Source: Streptococcus plurextorum DSM 22810
GTDB taxonomy: Bacteria > Bacillota > Bacilli > Lactobacillales > Streptococcaceae
Assembly: GCF_000423745.1 (NCBI RefSeq)
Contig: NZ_AUIO01000012.1
Coordinates: forward strand, 1-64,000
Direction: 5' to 3'
DNA length: 64,000 nucleotides
The notes under the pieces are model-generated. The model had not been told where the DNA came from, made no database searches, and was given only the letters and a program-made list of their open reading frames with translations. The position numbers and the translations under genes were made by a program. This document shows positions 9,401-18,184 of this stretch, one piece after another (positions within the stretch are counted from its first letter, which is position 1; every line of letters starts with the position of its first letter).

Positions 9401-10189
9401 AAATAAAGTATTTTCTAGTCCTTTTTGACCTGCTTTTTCTAATGCTTTCTGTGCTGATTTATGGGCCAATGCTCTCAGTTGAGTCAAAAATAATGGTATT
9501 CCACCACGAGCAATCATGTCAGACCAATTTTTTCTAGCAGTCTGTTGAACGATAGTAGCCTTACTCATTATCATAATTTTAGCAATAGCAGTTGAAAACT
9601 CGTCAGTTCCACCTTTAACTGATGGACTCATTGCATCCGTATAAACTTTGCTTGCAATCACTAATTCATCAGGATTATCAACAACATCATATCCGTAATG
9701 TAGGGCGACTGATTGTACAGCTCGGAAGTATAAAAACGTACTTAAGGCTAGATTAAACGGAATTCCAGCAAAACCAAGTGCCCCTGTAGCAGCACCCTGA
9801 ATTCCCGCAGCGAATAAATCTTGAACTTTATAATCATTGACAACTTTGGCAATTTCGTAACTTCTTAATAGGACGACTTCTTCAAAAGTATTAACCCCCT
9901 TGTATTTTTTAACAATGTCTTTTTTGCTAATGGAATATCTTGCAGCTTGTTTTTCAATTTCATGAAAACCTTGACCCAAAAGTTCCAAAACTTTGATAAA
10001 TAATTCTTGTTCTGAAATATTTTGCCCAATACCACCCACAAAGTTTTTGATTTCTTTAGGTACAAATTTACCCAATTCATTCCCAAACTTCATCAAATGA
10101 TTTGGTTCAACTAACTTCTTATAGCGATTAGATAAGGTATCAATTGCTTCTAACTCTCTTGCGTCTCTAATTGGATGTTGTGCTTCCAT
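6494..10189 (-). CDS. valS: EcsC-family domain fused in frame to valyl-tRNA synthetase
   Basis: 1231 residues in one open frame. Residues 1-348 are an EcsC-family protein (hydrophobic [21 protein letters not shown] core). Residues 349-1231 are a complete class I ValS of normal size (883): HLGH at 401-404, KMSKS at 868-872, anticodon-binding and C-terminal coiled-coil domains. ValS charges tRNA-Val in the cytoplasm. M349 (9143-9145) matches the usual ValS start and keeps its own site (GGAG at 9154-9157, 8-base gap), so a free ValS may also be made. The EcsC half is AT-rich compared with the ValS half. A lost stop codon or recent insertion of ecsC would explain it; a single sequencing error could not easily be excluded. 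Confidence 0.9.
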   Translation of the reverse strand: MEAQHPIRDARELEAIDTLSNRYKKLVEPNHLMKFGNELGKFVPKEIKNFVGGIGQNISEQELFIKVLELLGQGFHEIEKQAARYSISKKDIVKKYKGVNTFEEVVLLRSYEIAKVVNDYKVQDLFAAGIQGAATGALGFAGIPFNLALSTFLYFRAVQSVALHYGYDVVDNPDELVIASKVYTDAMSPSVKGGTDEFSTAIAKIMIMSKATIVQQTARKNWSDMIARGGIPLFLTQLRALAHKSAQKALEKAGQKGLENTLFRESFELIGKKLTQETIKRSIPFISAGIGALIDTAQMSSVLEFADVFYQQRFLAEKEYRIELLKNKDNTVIIDAEFTESESNGEKLMSKELSPKYNHASVEAGRYQTWLDQDVFKPSGDAEAKPYSIVIPPPNVTGKLHLGHAWDTTLQDIIIRQKRMQGFDTLWLPGMDHAGIATQAKVEERLREQGVTRYDLGREKFLEKVWEWKDEYAATIREQWGKLGLSLDYQRDRFTLDEGLSKAVRKVFVELYKKGWIYRGEFIINWDPAARTALSDIEVIHKDVEGAFYHMNYMLEDGSRALQVATTRPETMFGDVAVAVNPEDPRYKDLIGKNVILPIVNKPIPIVADEHADPEFGTGVVKITPAHDPNDFLVGQRHNLPQVNVMNDDGTMNELAGEFAGMDRFEARKATVAKLQELGALVEIENRVHSVGHSERTGVVVEPRLSTQWFVKMDQLAKNAIANQDTADKVEFYPPRFNDTFLQWMENVHDWVISRQLWWGHQIPAWYNESGEMYVGEEAPAGDGWVQDEDVLDTWFSSALWPFSTMGWPDENAADFQRYFPTSTLVTGYDIIFFWVSRMIFQSLEFTGRQPFKNVLIHGLIRDEEGRKMSKSLGNGIDPMDVIEKYGADALRWFLSNGSAPGQDVRFSYEKMDASWNFINKIWNISRYILMNNEGLTLDAARDNVAKVSAGEAGNVTDRWILHNLNETIAKVTENFDKFEFGVAGHILYNFIWEEFANWYVELTKEVLYSDNEAEKVMTRSVLLYTLDQILRLLHPIMPFVTEEIFAQYAEGSIVVAAYPVVNPAFDNAEAHKGVESLKDLIRSVRNSRAEVNVAPSKPITILIKTADSELEAFFKANENYIRRFTNPEQLEISSSIAAPELAMSAVITGAEIFLPLADLLNVEEELARLDKELAKWQKELDMVGKKLSNERFIANAKPEVVEKEKEKQADYQAKYDATVGRIEEMKKLVK
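9143..9157 (-). promoter_or_regulatory. Internal ribosome site and start codon for stand-alone ValS
   Basis: GGAG at 9154-9157, 8 bases before ATG at 9143-9145, inside the fused frame. The protein that would begin here (MSKELSPKY) is the expected ValS N-terminus, so this is probably the ancestral valS start. Confidence 0.75.
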
Positions 10190-10213
10190 CTCGAATCCTT
10201 TCTTGTAAAAAAT

Positions 10214-10684
10214 TTACTCCCCCACCAACTCTATCTTTATCCCATCTGGGTCCTCTAGATAGAGGGCATAGTAGTCTGGTCCTCCTGCGTGAGGATAGCG
10301 GTCATCGTAAAGCAGTTTGACTCGTCTGGTCAACAATTCTTTCCGCCATTGGTCAATCTCATCCGGTGTTCCCGCATGAAAGGCTAGATGATTGAGACCT
10401 ATACGGCAACGGTGATAACCTGGCTCTAGGAAGTCCTCTGGCGTTTGGACAAAGACCAGGTATTGCTCTGGTTTTGACAAAGGATTACTGTTTTCGCTTC
10501 GCTCAAACTGCATCAATGGCTCTACATTCTCCTTCGTCGCTAGCGACTTGGAATCATAAAGAGCCATAGAAAACCCTTCCTCCCACTCCTGATAGAGCGA
10601 GTAGCCCAGCTTGGTCAGGAGAAAGTCGTAAAATGCACGCGAAGTTTCCAAGTCAGAAACGTAAATTTCAACATGATGTAGCAT
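10214..10684 (-). CDS. VOC/glyoxalase-family protein
   Basis: 156 residues from ATG at 10684, which has AAAGGAG 4 bases upstream; a 5-residue longer form is possible but lacks such a site. Pattern is typical of the vicinal-oxygen-chelate fold: MLHHVEIYVSDLETSRAFY at the start and LYLEDPDGIKIELV at the end, with metal-ligand-like His and Glu at each end. The substrate is unknown. It is the first gene behind the T-box and lies 24 bases before ecsC-valS, so it is co-transcribed with the synthetase. Confidence 0.82.
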   Translation of the reverse strand: MLHHVEIYVSDLETSRAFYDFLLTKLGYSLYQEWEEGFSMALYDSKSLATKENVEPLMQFERSENSNPLSKPEQYLVFVQTPEDFLEPGYHRCRIGLNHLAFHAGTPDEIDQWRKELLTRRVKLLYDDRYPHAGGPDYYALYLEDPDGIKIELVGE

Positions 10685-10703
10685 ATTTCTCCTTTCCAAA
10701 TGA

Positions 10704-10884
10704 AAATCCCTGCCTAGACTTGCTAGACAGGGACGAAGTTATTCCGCGGTACCACCCTTGTTCAGATAGATTATCTGCACTTTGCTTATTCAATTCACAC
10801 CATCAGCAACCAGTTTTGACATTTGTGCGGATTTCTCAGTAGCACCGCTTCCTGTGACAAATGGGGTTCAAAACACCTCTGATA
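10704..10884 (-). promoter_or_regulatory. T-box leader (valine type by context)
   Basis: The minus strand carries the diagnostic T-box word GGGTGGTACCGCGG, followed by a terminator hairpin (TCCCTGTCTAG arm and its partner, 10708-10733) and TTTT. Stem I can be drawn as AUCAG/CUGAU at the base, then GUUUUGA/UCAAAAC, CAUUUGU/ACAAAUG and GCGG/CCGC. The 3' internal loop reads UGGUUG and contains GUU, a valine codon, which agrees with valS downstream but also allows other readings. Uncharged tRNA-Val would stabilise the antiterminator. Confidence 0.9.
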
Positions 10885-10890
10885 ATTGTT

Positions 10891-10919
10891 ATTGTAACAA
10901 ATTGGACCTTGAAAAGCAA
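10891..10919 (-). promoter_or_regulatory. Promoter of the T-box/valS operon
   Basis: -35 TTGCTT at 10914-10919, 17-base spacer, -10 TACAAT at 10891-10896 preceded by TGT (extended -10). Confidence 0.75.
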
Positions 10920-10924
10920 GGGAT

Positions 10925-11311
10925 TTAAGCTTTCAACTCAATCCCTTTTTCCTTCAACTGCTTAATAGTTGCAGGACCGATGCCTTTAAGAGCCAAGAGC
11001 TCTTTTTCTGTATGGTTTGCAAAATCAGCCACAGATTGAATACCTGCTTCGTAGAAGGTTTCCAAACGTGCTGCCGCAATGCCTTCCAACTCAGGAAGCG
11101 CCAAAAAGTCTTCCAATGAAGTCGCTGAAGAAGTCACCTCTGCTACAACTTCTTTCACTTGTTCCACAGCATGCTCTACTACAGCCTCAGCCTTGTGAGC
11201 AACTGTCTCTACTACCTCTGCAGCTCTTTCAAGACCTACACGACCTGCACGTTTCAAGTCTGCCAACTGTTTCTTTAATTGTTTTTTACGATTTACTTTC
11301 TTTTTAGCCAT
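10925..11311 (-). CDS. Helix-hairpin-helix domain protein
   Basis: 128 residues. Basic N-terminus (MAKKKVNRKKQLKKQL), then an Ala/Val/Glu-rich segment likely to form a long helix, then a C-terminal helix-hairpin-helix pair (about 65-125, ending LLALKGIGPATIKQLKEKGI). Such domains bind DNA without sequence specificity. Start ATG has AAAGGA upstream. It follows the DUF1912 gene by 17 bases. No specific function is known to me. Confidence 0.75.
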   Translation of the reverse strand: MAKKKVNRKKQLKKQLADLKRAGRVGLERAAEVVETVAHKAEAVVEHAVEQVKEVVAEVTSSATSLEDFLALPELEGIAAARLETFYEAGIQSVADFANHTEKELLALKGIGPATIKQLKEKGIELKA

Positions 11312-11328
11312 TTATCCTTTTTCCTCTC

Positions 11329-11583
11329 CTAATAATGCCGTTCCCCAAACAAACCGTCTGGAAGATCATGGAAATCTTTCCCCGCTGCATAATTGACGAA
11401 TTTCCCCTGAATGAACTGGTAGGCGTCTAGCTTACTCTCATAGCGAATATAGGCATCTGCCGCCCGCTCATCCTTATCCTCTTCCACAACCTTGCGGCTC
11501 TGTTCCATCGCCATCTTATTGATCATGATTTGGGTCTGAATCCATTCCTCAAAATCTTTTAAAAATTGTTTTTCGTAAGACAT
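11329..11583 (-). CDS. DUF1912-family conserved protein
   Basis: 84 residues, acidic and mostly helical, starting MSYEKQFLKDFEEWIQTQI and ending DLPDGLFGERHY. This matches the small streptococcal DUF1912 family of unknown function. It precedes the helix-hairpin-helix gene on the same strand and probably shares its transcript. Confidence 0.75.
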   Translation of the reverse strand: MSYEKQFLKDFEEWIQTQIMINKMAMEQSRKVVEEDKDERAADAYIRYESKLDAYQFIQGKFVNYAAGKDFHDLPDGLFGERHY

Positions 11584-11627
11584 GTACTCTCCAAAATAAA
11601 AGAGCCGACCGCAGTCAGCTCGCTATC

Positions 11628-11698
11628 TGCCACGACCGAGAATTGAACTCGGAACGGAGCATTACCATTGCTCTATTATACCATTTAACTATCGCGGC
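11628..11698 (-). tRNA. tRNA-Thr (anticodon GGT)
   Basis: 71-base cloverleaf. Acceptor GCCGCGA/TCGTGGC (one G-T pair), D stem GTTA/TAAT, anticodon stem GAGCA/TGCTC with loop ATGGTAA (anticodon GGT at 11664-11666), 4-base variable loop, T stem CCGAG/CTCGG with loop TTCAATT, discriminator A. CCA is not encoded. GGT reads the Thr codons ACC and ACT. Confidence 0.9.
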
Positions 11699-11787
11699 AA
11701 CACTAACCATCATACTATTAAATCATCATTTTGTCAACACCCTTTTTTTTAGTTTTATGAAAAAGAGACCGCACACATCTCCTAGCT

Positions 11788-11815
11788 AAAAACCCTCCTG
11801 CTAAGCGCAAGAGGG
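11788..11815 (-). terminator. Terminator of the PTS operon
   Basis: 9-bp stem (11793-11801 with 11807-11815, one G-T pair), 5-base loop, then TTTTT, downstream of the EIIA stop. Confidence 0.85.
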
Positions 11816-11831
11816 CTAGGATACTTAAAGG

Positions 11832-12233
11832 CTACTCTTCATCCTCATCATCCGCTCCTAGAAGCGGATTGAGATGGTGGATGTTAGTGGCTCCAAAGTC
11901 AACAAAATCAATGGCCTCGTTTAATAAAATACTATTTAAAAACCCGATAACCATAGGCATGTTCATCCCTGCATAAAGCTCGAAAGCTTTTCCTTCCATG
12001 AGGAGGCGCGCGGCAACATTGCATGGCGTCCCCCCCATAAGATCTGCAAAGATAACAAAATCATCTAGTTGCGAAATTTCTTCCTCAAGCTTTTTACGGA
12101 AATCATCTGGACCTTCTTCAGGAGCTAGACAAACAGAATGAATGGTTTCTTGCGTTCCCATAATCATTTCGGTGCTTTTTTTCAGCTCTTCTGCTAGTTG
12201 TCCGTGGCTAATCAAGATTAAGTGTTTAGCCAT
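11832..12233 (-). CDS. agaF: PTS mannose-family EIIA, galactose/GalNAc-type
   Basis: 133 residues from ATG at 12233. His10 in LILISHG is the phosphorylation site that takes phosphate from HPr and passes it to EIIB. GTPCNVAARLL is typical of the mannose-family IIA fold. It starts one base after the EIID stop, as last gene of the bgaC-IIB-IIC-IID-IIA operon. The gene order matches the pneumococcal bgaC locus. Sugar specificity (beta-galactoside products or N-acetylgalactosamine) is inferred from neighbours. Confidence 0.87.
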   Translation of the reverse strand: MAKHLILISHGQLAEELKKSTEMIMGTQETIHSVCLAPEEGPDDFRKKLEEEISQLDDFVIFADLMGGTPCNVAARLLMEGKAFELYAGMNMPMVIGFLNSILLNEAIDFVDFGATNIHHLNPLLGADDEDEE

Positions 12234-12234
12234 A

Positions 12235-13056
12235 CTATCCCTGCATTCCCAATGCGAACCAACCAAAAGCAGAGCATGTAATCGCAAGCACAATGATTAC
12301 AAAAATGGCTTTAGTGGAGTTCATGCCTTTACGGCCAAGCAACCAATAAACAAAACCTGTAAAGATTGCTGGTACCAAGCGTGGGAAAATCTGATTTGCT
12401 AAGTCTTGGAAGTTGATTACTTTTGCTCCAACTGTCAAATCAAATGACAACTCAAAGTTAATCATGGTCGCGATAAGGGCACCAACCATGAAGACACCCA
12501 TAACCGAAGCTGCATCTACAATAGCAGTCAATTGGTCACGCATGGTTGTTACCAGCTTAGTTCCTTCTTTATAGGCAATTTCAAGCTGTTTCCAACGGAA
12601 AATATTAATCAACCAAGCAACGGCTACCCATAGGATTACCCCAGCAGGGTTTCCTTCTTTACCCATACCAGCAGCAATTGATCCCATGATAGCAGGAACT
12701 AATGAGCCAAAGATAGAGTCTCCGATAGGAGCGAATGGTCCCATAAGACCTGTCTTAACCCCTTGAACCGCCTGTTTTGATTCTACCCCTTCGTTTTCTT
12801 CCAAAGCAAGGTCAATCCCTGTGATAATAGTGTGGAAGAAGTTTGACGTGTTGAAGAATTGCGTATGAGTTTTCATCATCTCCTTAAGTTCAGGAGTGCC
12901 GTCTCCATAGAGTTTACGAAGCTGTGGCAAGATGTGATAAAGGTAACTTGATCCCTGCATACGTTCGTAGTTCCAACCCCATTGAAAGGTAAAGAGACTA
13001 CGTTTATTGATTTGGTTAAAATCTTCTTTTGTTAATTTATAATTAGATTTCGTCAT
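12235..13056 (-). CDS. agaD: PTS mannose-family EIID
   Basis: 273 residues from the start MTKSNYKLTKEDF; the frame stays open 9 codons further but that stretch lies in EIIC. Typical IID features: NYERMQGSSYLYHILPQL near the N-terminus, GLMGPFAPIGDSIFGSLVPAIMGSIAAGMG in the middle, and hydrophobic segments at the C-terminus. With EIIC it forms the membrane channel. Overlaps the 3' end of the EIIC gene by 14 bases, which suggests translational coupling. Confidence 0.9.
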   Translation of the reverse strand: MTKSNYKLTKEDFNQINKRSLFTFQWGWNYERMQGSSYLYHILPQLRKLYGDGTPELKEMMKTHTQFFNTSNFFHTIITGIDLALEENEGVESKQAVQGVKTGLMGPFAPIGDSIFGSLVPAIMGSIAAGMGKEGNPAGVILWVAVAWLINIFRWKQLEIAYKEGTKLVTTMRDQLTAIVDAASVMGVFMVGALIATMINFELSFDLTVGAKVINFQDLANQIFPRLVPAIFTGFVYWLLGRKGMNSTKAIFVIIVLAITCSAFGWFALGMQG

Positions 13057-13918
13057 CTTCAATTTCCCCACTTTCTGAAACATCTTGTTTGATAATCACT
13101 GGAGCATTTTGACTGTTTTTATAGTGAATGAAGGCAAGGCCAAAGCCAATAATAGCAATACCAACCATTGGAAGGCCCTTGAATGGTGCTGCATTGAAGC
13201 CTTCAACGAGACCTGCTACCGCACCACCAACTGAAGCAAGGTTAGTATAAAGGGTAGTTAACATTGCTGTGATACCAAAGCCCATTGCCAAATAGTGAAG
13301 GTTACGTTTAACTGGCAAGTAGTGAAGCAAGATTGCAAAACCAAGACCAGGAAGCATACGTCCTGCAAGTGTCAAACCATTTGCCAACCATTGTACGTTT
13401 TGAATAGCATCAACCAAAGCTTGTACAGCACCTTGACCAAAGGCAAGAGCGATAAAGACTGGAAGCGCACGTGACGCTGCCCAAGGAATGGCACCCATGA
13501 GGTAGTTGCGCTCGATTGCTTTGTAGTTAAAATCTTCAACGTGTTTATCAATGCGGTGTGCAAAGTAAGTGGTTGAGAATCGTCCGAGAATATCTGTATA
13601 AACCATGAGCTGAGCTACTAGCACCCCAATTGTGGTTACCGCAAGCTCTGCGTCAATACCATTAGCAACTGAGAAGGCTGTCGCAAGAACCGCTCCTGAA
13701 GTTGCGTCAATACGAGATGCACCACCGAAAGTACCTACACCAAGCACCATCAGTTGAAGGCTAGCACCGATTGTCAAACCAGTTTCCATATCGCCCATAA
13801 CAAGACCTGTGATAAGTCCTGCAAAGATTGGCGAACCAGCCGATGTAACAATTGTCAGCTCATCAAGGATTTGATAGGCTGAGTATAAAGTGAGTAATAG
13901 AATTTGCCACCATTGCAT
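13043..13918 (-). CDS. agaW: PTS mannose-family EIIC
   Basis: 291 residues, mostly membrane segments. N-terminal MQWWQILLLTLYSAYQILDE, then PIFAGLITGLVMGDMETGLTIGASLQLM, which is the conserved IIC sugar-channel region. Forms the translocation unit with EIID in the cytoplasmic membrane. Lies 43 bases downstream of the EIIB gene. Confidence 0.9.
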   Translation of the reverse strand: MQWWQILLLTLYSAYQILDELTIVTSAGSPIFAGLITGLVMGDMETGLTIGASLQLMVLGVGTFGGASRIDATSGAVLATAFSVANGIDAELAVTTIGVLVAQLMVYTDILGRFSTTYFAHRIDKHVEDFNYKAIERNYLMGAIPWAASRALPVFIALAFGQGAVQALVDAIQNVQWLANGLTLAGRMLPGLGFAILLHYLPVKRNLHYLAMGFGITAMLTTLYTNLASVGGAVAGLVEGFNAAPFKGLPMVGIAIIGFGLAFIHYKNSQNAPVIIKQDVSESGEIEDDEI

Positions 13919-13961
13919 GGTTTTTTCCTCCTATAAATTTAGAAAATTATTTATTGATATA

Positions 13962-14453
13962 TTACCTAACTTTATCCAAGAGTGGCATAAAGTCTTGTGG
14001 GCTATCACCTGGCACCATCTGCGCGATTAGCTTAACACCTTTAGCTGTGATAGCATCAAAATCTTCAACATCCTTGTCGACAACGTTGATTGAACGCGTT
14101 ACAGAACGTGTTTCTTCTGACTGAGACATGTTTCCGACATTGAGTTCTGGGAAGGTCACTCCCGCTTCCAAAAGCCCCAAAAATCGATCCGGACGACGCG
14201 CCACAATCATGAGACGTTGACTGTCATATTTACCAGCCAGAATATTTGCGGCAGCCTTTTCAACCGTTAAGATTGATAATTTGACACCTGGGGGAACAGC
14301 TAGTTTTAAAGCTGTTTTTTCTAAGTCGTTATCAACAATATCATTGTCAACAACCATAATGCGACTAATATTTAATTTGGTTGTCCAAAGATTGGCCACC
14401 TGACCGTGGATGAGACGACCATCAATACGTGTTGCAATAATTGCCATAGGCAA
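13962..14453 (-). CDS. agaV: PTS mannose-family EIIB
   Basis: 163 residues. His16 in IDGRLIHGQV is the phospho-accepting residue that hands phosphate to the incoming sugar. Length and motif match the sorbose/mannose IIB family. It starts 9 bases after the bgaC stop and so follows the beta-galactosidase directly in the operon. Confidence 0.9.
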   Translation of the reverse strand: MPMAIIATRIDGRLIHGQVANLWTTKLNISRIMVVDNDIVDNDLEKTALKLAVPPGVKLSILTVEKAAANILAGKYDSQRLMIVARRPDRFLGLLEAGVTFPELNVGNMSQSEETRSVTRSINVVDKDVEDFDAITAKGVKLIAQMVPGDSPQDFMPLLDKVR

Positions 14454-14462
14454 CTCCTTTCA

Positions 14463-16235
14463 TCATTCTATTTTTTCAATTTTGGGTTTATCTGTAAAAG
14501 TCAGACACTCTCTGTATTTGCCCTCTGTTTCAAAGACGACAATGCTGTTTTCTCCTTTCTTTAAGTATCCTTTTGGTAGATAGAGAGTGACGATGGGACC
14601 TTTTTCCCAGAATCGCCCGATATTTACATTATTGATAAAAACGATACCTTTTCCAAATCCTGTCATGTCTAGATAGGTATCAGATGGCTCCTCTAAATCT
14701 AGAGTGTAGCGATAAAAAGCTGGTTGATTGCTCTGCCATCCTTTTGAAAAATCAATCCATTCCGTAGAATCTAAAGGCAAACAATAGTGGGACCACTGAC
14801 CAATGTAATGAAGATCTGCCATGGCTCCGCGTCCTAACCCCTTCCTTTGGGTTGCTGCTTCAAGTTTATGACCATAATTGACCCTCCCCATATTTTCAAC
14901 CAAGATTTTGAGGTCGGTCACCTGATTGTTGAGGGGAAGCTCTATGTCTTGACCGATGTCATCTTGATATTGGGTCATGATATGACAGCCATCAGCATAG
15001 ACTTGAACACGGTCTCTAGCATCGATAATACGGAAGCGCTCTGCCTCTTCTTTATCGCGTTCCAGCTGAGTTTGATAGAGGATATAGCCCGTATTTTGAG
15101 CCAAGTCTTCCATGTTTTTTGGGTAAAAGGAGATTTCTGAAGCGCTTACATTTTCAAGTGTTCTAAAAAGGCTCACTTTTTCTGTTAGGCTGACTGTTTC
15201 AAAAGCTTTACTTGATTTAATCAGAGGTTCTGTAATAGTTATCGAAGGAAATTTTTCTTTTAAGCGGGTTTGAATCGCGTAGAATTTGGCAGTCGGATTG
15301 CCTGCCTCATCCAAAATAGCATCATAATCGTAAGAGGTTACTTGTGGTAAATCGGTATTTCCTCTGGCTGAGCAACCATTCATAAAGCCGAAGTTTGTAC
15401 CACCATGAAACATATAAAGATTGATGGAACCTAGCTCTATACACTCCATGACAGCATCTGCCAACTCCTCAGGATCTCGCTTAATCACCTCTTCTCCCCA
15501 TCGATTAAACCAGCCATCCCAAAATTCCATACACATCAAGGGCCATTTGCGACCATATTCATCAAAGAAAGCTTTCATTTGCTGGAAGTTTAAAGAAGCT
15601 TTTGATCCAAAATTTCCCGTCACTAGGACATCATCCTCAATCAGACTTCCTGCACGAAGAGTGGCGCGCCAAGGGCCATCTGATGTGAAAAATGGACCTT
15701 CTATACCATGTTTTTCCATCAAAGATTTGATGGCTCTTAGGTAGGCTTTTTCTTCTCCGTAAGAACCGTACTCATTTTCCACCTGGAACATGAGGATATT
15801 GCCACCTTGGCTTAACTGATGTTTTGCAAGAATTGGTAATAACTTAGCATAATACTCATCGACATGATTAAGAAACGTGGCATCACTAGAGCGTACTCGT
15901 AGCTTTTCTGTCAACAACCAAGCGGGCAAGCCTCCCCATTCCCATTCTGCACAAATATAAGGTGATGGACGAATGATGGCGTAAAGGCCAAGCTCCTGGG
16001 CTAAATTAAGAAAGCGTTCAATGTCTAAAATACCTTCTGTTGTAAAATGCCCTTTTTGTGGCTCATGCATGTTCCAAGGGACATAGGTCTCCACCGTGTT
16101 AAACCCCATGGCTTTCAAGTTATAGAGCGAGTGATACCAGTCATCAGGGTGCACTCTAAAGTAATGAATTGCTCCTGATAATAGTTTAAAGGGTTGATTA
16201 TCTAGATAAAATTCGTCTCGTATCTCAAAGTTCAT
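14463..16235 (-). CDS. bgaC: GH35 beta-galactosidase
   Basis: 590 residues, no signal peptide. GH35 acid/base Glu155 in VENEYGSYG and nucleophile Glu237 in MCMEFWDGW; TIM barrel up to about 330, then two beta-sandwich domains with a galactose-binding-like C-terminus. The closest known relative is pneumococcal BgaC, which removes beta-1,3-linked galactose from host glycans and acts at the cell surface despite lacking a signal. First gene of the PTS operon; strong AGGAGGTGATC site. Confidence 0.93.
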   Translation of the reverse strand: MNFEIRDEFYLDNQPFKLLSGAIHYFRVHPDDWYHSLYNLKAMGFNTVETYVPWNMHEPQKGHFTTEGILDIERFLNLAQELGLYAIIRPSPYICAEWEWGGLPAWLLTEKLRVRSSDATFLNHVDEYYAKLLPILAKHQLSQGGNILMFQVENEYGSYGEEKAYLRAIKSLMEKHGIEGPFFTSDGPWRATLRAGSLIEDDVLVTGNFGSKASLNFQQMKAFFDEYGRKWPLMCMEFWDGWFNRWGEEVIKRDPEELADAVMECIELGSINLYMFHGGTNFGFMNGCSARGNTDLPQVTSYDYDAILDEAGNPTAKFYAIQTRLKEKFPSITITEPLIKSSKAFETVSLTEKVSLFRTLENVSASEISFYPKNMEDLAQNTGYILYQTQLERDKEEAERFRIIDARDRVQVYADGCHIMTQYQDDIGQDIELPLNNQVTDLKILVENMGRVNYGHKLEAATQRKGLGRGAMADLHYIGQWSHYCLPLDSTEWIDFSKGWQSNQPAFYRYTLDLEEPSDTYLDMTGFGKGIVFINNVNIGRFWEKGPIVTLYLPKGYLKKGENSIVVFETEGKYRECLTFTDKPKIEKIE

Positions 16236-16281
16236 CTAGAAGATCACCTCCTAAATTTTAGTTCTTTTTTATATTTATATA

Positions 16282-16320
16282 TTAACATAAACCGGTGGTT
16301 ATATCAAGTAGTTTGACTAT
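16282..16320 (-). promoter_or_regulatory. bgaC promoter with GntR-type operator in the spacer
   Basis: On the minus strand a TTGATA -35 is followed by a 17-base spacer and TAATAT -10. The spacer holds the imperfect dyad TAACC-ACC-GGTTTA. The words ATAACCAC and AACATAAAC recur in front of the second GntR gene at 20101-20150, which suggests a shared regulator. Boundaries are approximate. Confidence 0.6.
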
Positions 16321-16375
16321 AACTTTTAAATTTATTCTGTACCGCTTTTTATTTCCCTTTTATCTAATTATTTAG

Positions 16376-16381
16376 TATAAT
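16376..16381 (+). promoter_or_regulatory. -10 box of the gntR gene
   Basis: TATAAT about 50 bases before the start codon; no good -35 at the expected distance. It lies in the divergent region shared with bgaC. Confidence 0.5.
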
Positions 16382-16430
16382 GATGGGTACCCATATTTAC
16401 AACATTCTTGTATTAGGAAGAGGATATCCC

Positions 16431-17138
16431 ATGAAAGTTCCAAAATACCAGCGTATTCAGAACGAACTAAAAAATCAAATTGTTACTGGTAAATTCGAAA
16501 ACGGTGATAAATTTTACACTGAAAGTGAATTGATTAAACTTTTCGATGTGAGCTCAATCACTGTTATCCGTGCCCTCAATGAATTGGTCAAAGATGGCTA
16601 TCTTGTGCGTAAGCAAGGTAAAGGGACCTTTGTTTCCCGTTCTCGTAAAGGCAAAATGGTCGAATTTTCTGATATTGAACGTTTCCCAGTCAAAGAGGAC
16701 CATGTTGATGTTCTATTGGTCGAAAAAGGCAACGACCCTAAATATTTAGCTGTATTGAAACTGTCAACGAGTGATTTTTATTATCGTATTGTTCGGGTTC
16801 GTACAGCTGGTGATAAGCCCTACCACTACCAAGAGTCTTTTATCCCTGAACGCTTCATTCAAACACCAGGTGCAAAAAAGGAACATTTCAAGTCAATCTA
16901 TCAACGGTTTAAACTTGATTTTGACATCCATATGTCAGCCGAACCCTATACGGAGACAAATGAAGTCACCTTTTCAACACCTTCAGAGGCTCTCAAAGCT
17001 CTTAAGTTAGGCAAATCTGAGCCTACTGTCTTACAAATTCGCAAAACTGAACAAGCTAATACTGATCTTGTTTTAGAGTACATCGAAAGTTACAAGCGTT
17101 GTGATTATTTCAAGTTTGAAATCACTGCTAATCGCTAA
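16431..17138 (+). CDS. GntR/HutC-family regulator (divergent to bgaC)
   Basis: 235 residues from ATG at 16431 (AGGAAGAGGATATCCC upstream); 17 more codons are open but lack a site. Winged helix at 1-70 (YQRIQNELKNQIVTGKFENG, VRKQGKGTFVSRSR) and UTRA effector domain after that. HutC-type regulators bind sugar phosphates and usually repress the adjacent operon. Transcribed away from bgaC, so it probably controls bgaC and the PTS genes. Confidence 0.88.
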   Translation: MKVPKYQRIQNELKNQIVTGKFENGDKFYTESELIKLFDVSSITVIRALNELVKDGYLVRKQGKGTFVSRSRKGKMVEFSDIERFPVKEDHVDVLLVEKGNDPKYLAVLKLSTSDFYYRIVRVRTAGDKPYHYQESFIPERFIQTPGAKKEHFKSIYQRFKLDFDIHMSAEPYTETNEVTFSTPSEALKALKLGKSEPTVLQIRKTEQANTDLVLEYIESYKRCDYFKFEITANR

Positions 17139-17148
17139 GTCCCCCTTC

Positions 17149-17173
17149 CACCAGCCTAAGCTGGTGTTTTTTT
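17149..17173 (+). terminator. Terminator of the divergent gntR gene
   Basis: CACCAGC-CTAA-GCTGGTG followed by seven T, just after the gntR stop. The other direction has no U-run, so it serves the plus strand. Confidence 0.9.
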
Positions 17174-17178
17174 GATAC

Positions 17179-18165
17179 TTACGACAAACGTGTCATCCAC
17201 GGTGTGGCTGTTTCTTTAATCACAGCATTTAAACTATCAATGTTGGCAAATCCTTCTTCCTTAAGCCATTGACGTGCACCAGCTTCACCATCTTCGATAA
17301 AGGCTTGTATAGAGCCTGCCCAAGTCGCTCGGCCACAGAGAACGCCGTTGAATGTTGACCCTGATGCTTTAGCAAATTTTAGGGTTTCTTGGAATAGCTG
17401 CGCTGACACCCCAGCACTTAAGAAGATAAATGGTAGGTGGGTCGCTCGACTTTGCTCTTCAAAAAGGGCCTGAGCCTCTGAACGACTATAGACCACCTCT
17501 CCTTGACTAAAGCCTTCTACATAATTCATATTGACTGGTACTTCCACCTTGAGCACATCAATCTTGAAACGTGGATCTGAGAAAACTTTCATCGCTCCGA
17601 TGACCTTAGAAGCTTTGACTTTAGCGTATTCAATACTGCTTGCATCTGTAATGCTTTCATCATAGGAAAGAATTTCCAAAAAGAAGGGCAAGTCCTCTGC
17701 CTGACATTCTGAACCGATGCGTTCGATATAGGCTTCTTTAATGCGATTAACCTCTTTAGAACTGTCAATGTCATAGTAAAGGAGAAACTTAATAGCATCT
17801 GCTCCTGCTTCTTTTAAGCGGAGAACAGACCAATCATCGAGACAATCTGGCAAACGCTTTGTAGAAGTGGTGTCGTATCCCGTTTTTTCATAAGCAAGCA
17901 GTAAGCCTACGCCGTCATGGATCTGACTGATAGCAGGTAGACCGTACTCGGGATCTAACAAAATCGAAGAAGCATAGGGCGTCAACTCTTCAGCTACCAA
18001 ACTCTTGATGGTCTCCATTTGTAATCGTGTTGGCTCATCTTCTTGGTATTTTGCCATTAATTTTTTCAAGGCTCCCCTTTGATCAAAAGCTAAGGCAGAG
18101 ATAAAGCCTTCTGGGCTTGATAATTTCTCCATACAGCGTCTCTTATGTTCTGTTAATGTCCACAT
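17179..18165 (-). CDS. lacD: Tagatose-1,6-bisphosphate aldolase
   Basis: 328 residues from [10 protein letters not shown]; this start has AAAGGA 9 bases upstream and gives the family length, while the open frame continues into aga[26 protein letters not shown] (Schiff-base lysine region) and [13 protein letters not shown] are class I LacD motifs. Cleaves tagatose 1,6-bisphosphate to glyceraldehyde-3-phosphate and dihydroxyacetone phosphate. Lies 19 bases after agaS. The kinase that makes its substrate is not in this window. Confidence 0.92.
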   Translation of the reverse strand: MWTLTEHKRRCMEKLSSPEGFISALAFDQRGALKKLMAKYQEDEPTRLQMETIKSLVAEELTPYASSILLDPEYGLPAISQIHDGVGLLLAYEKTGYDTTSTKRLPDCLDDWSVLRLKEAGADAIKFLLYYDIDSSKEVNRIKEAYIERIGSECQAEDLPFFLEILSYDESITDASSIEYAKVKASKVIGAMKVFSDPRFKIDVLKVEVPVNMNYVEGFSQGEVVYSRSEAQALFEEQSRATHLPFIFLSAGVSAQLFQETLKFAKASGSTFNGVLCGRATWAGSIQAFIEDGEAGARQWLKEEGFANIDSLNAVIKETATPWMTRLS

Positions 18166-18184
18166 GGTATGAATTCCTTTCATA

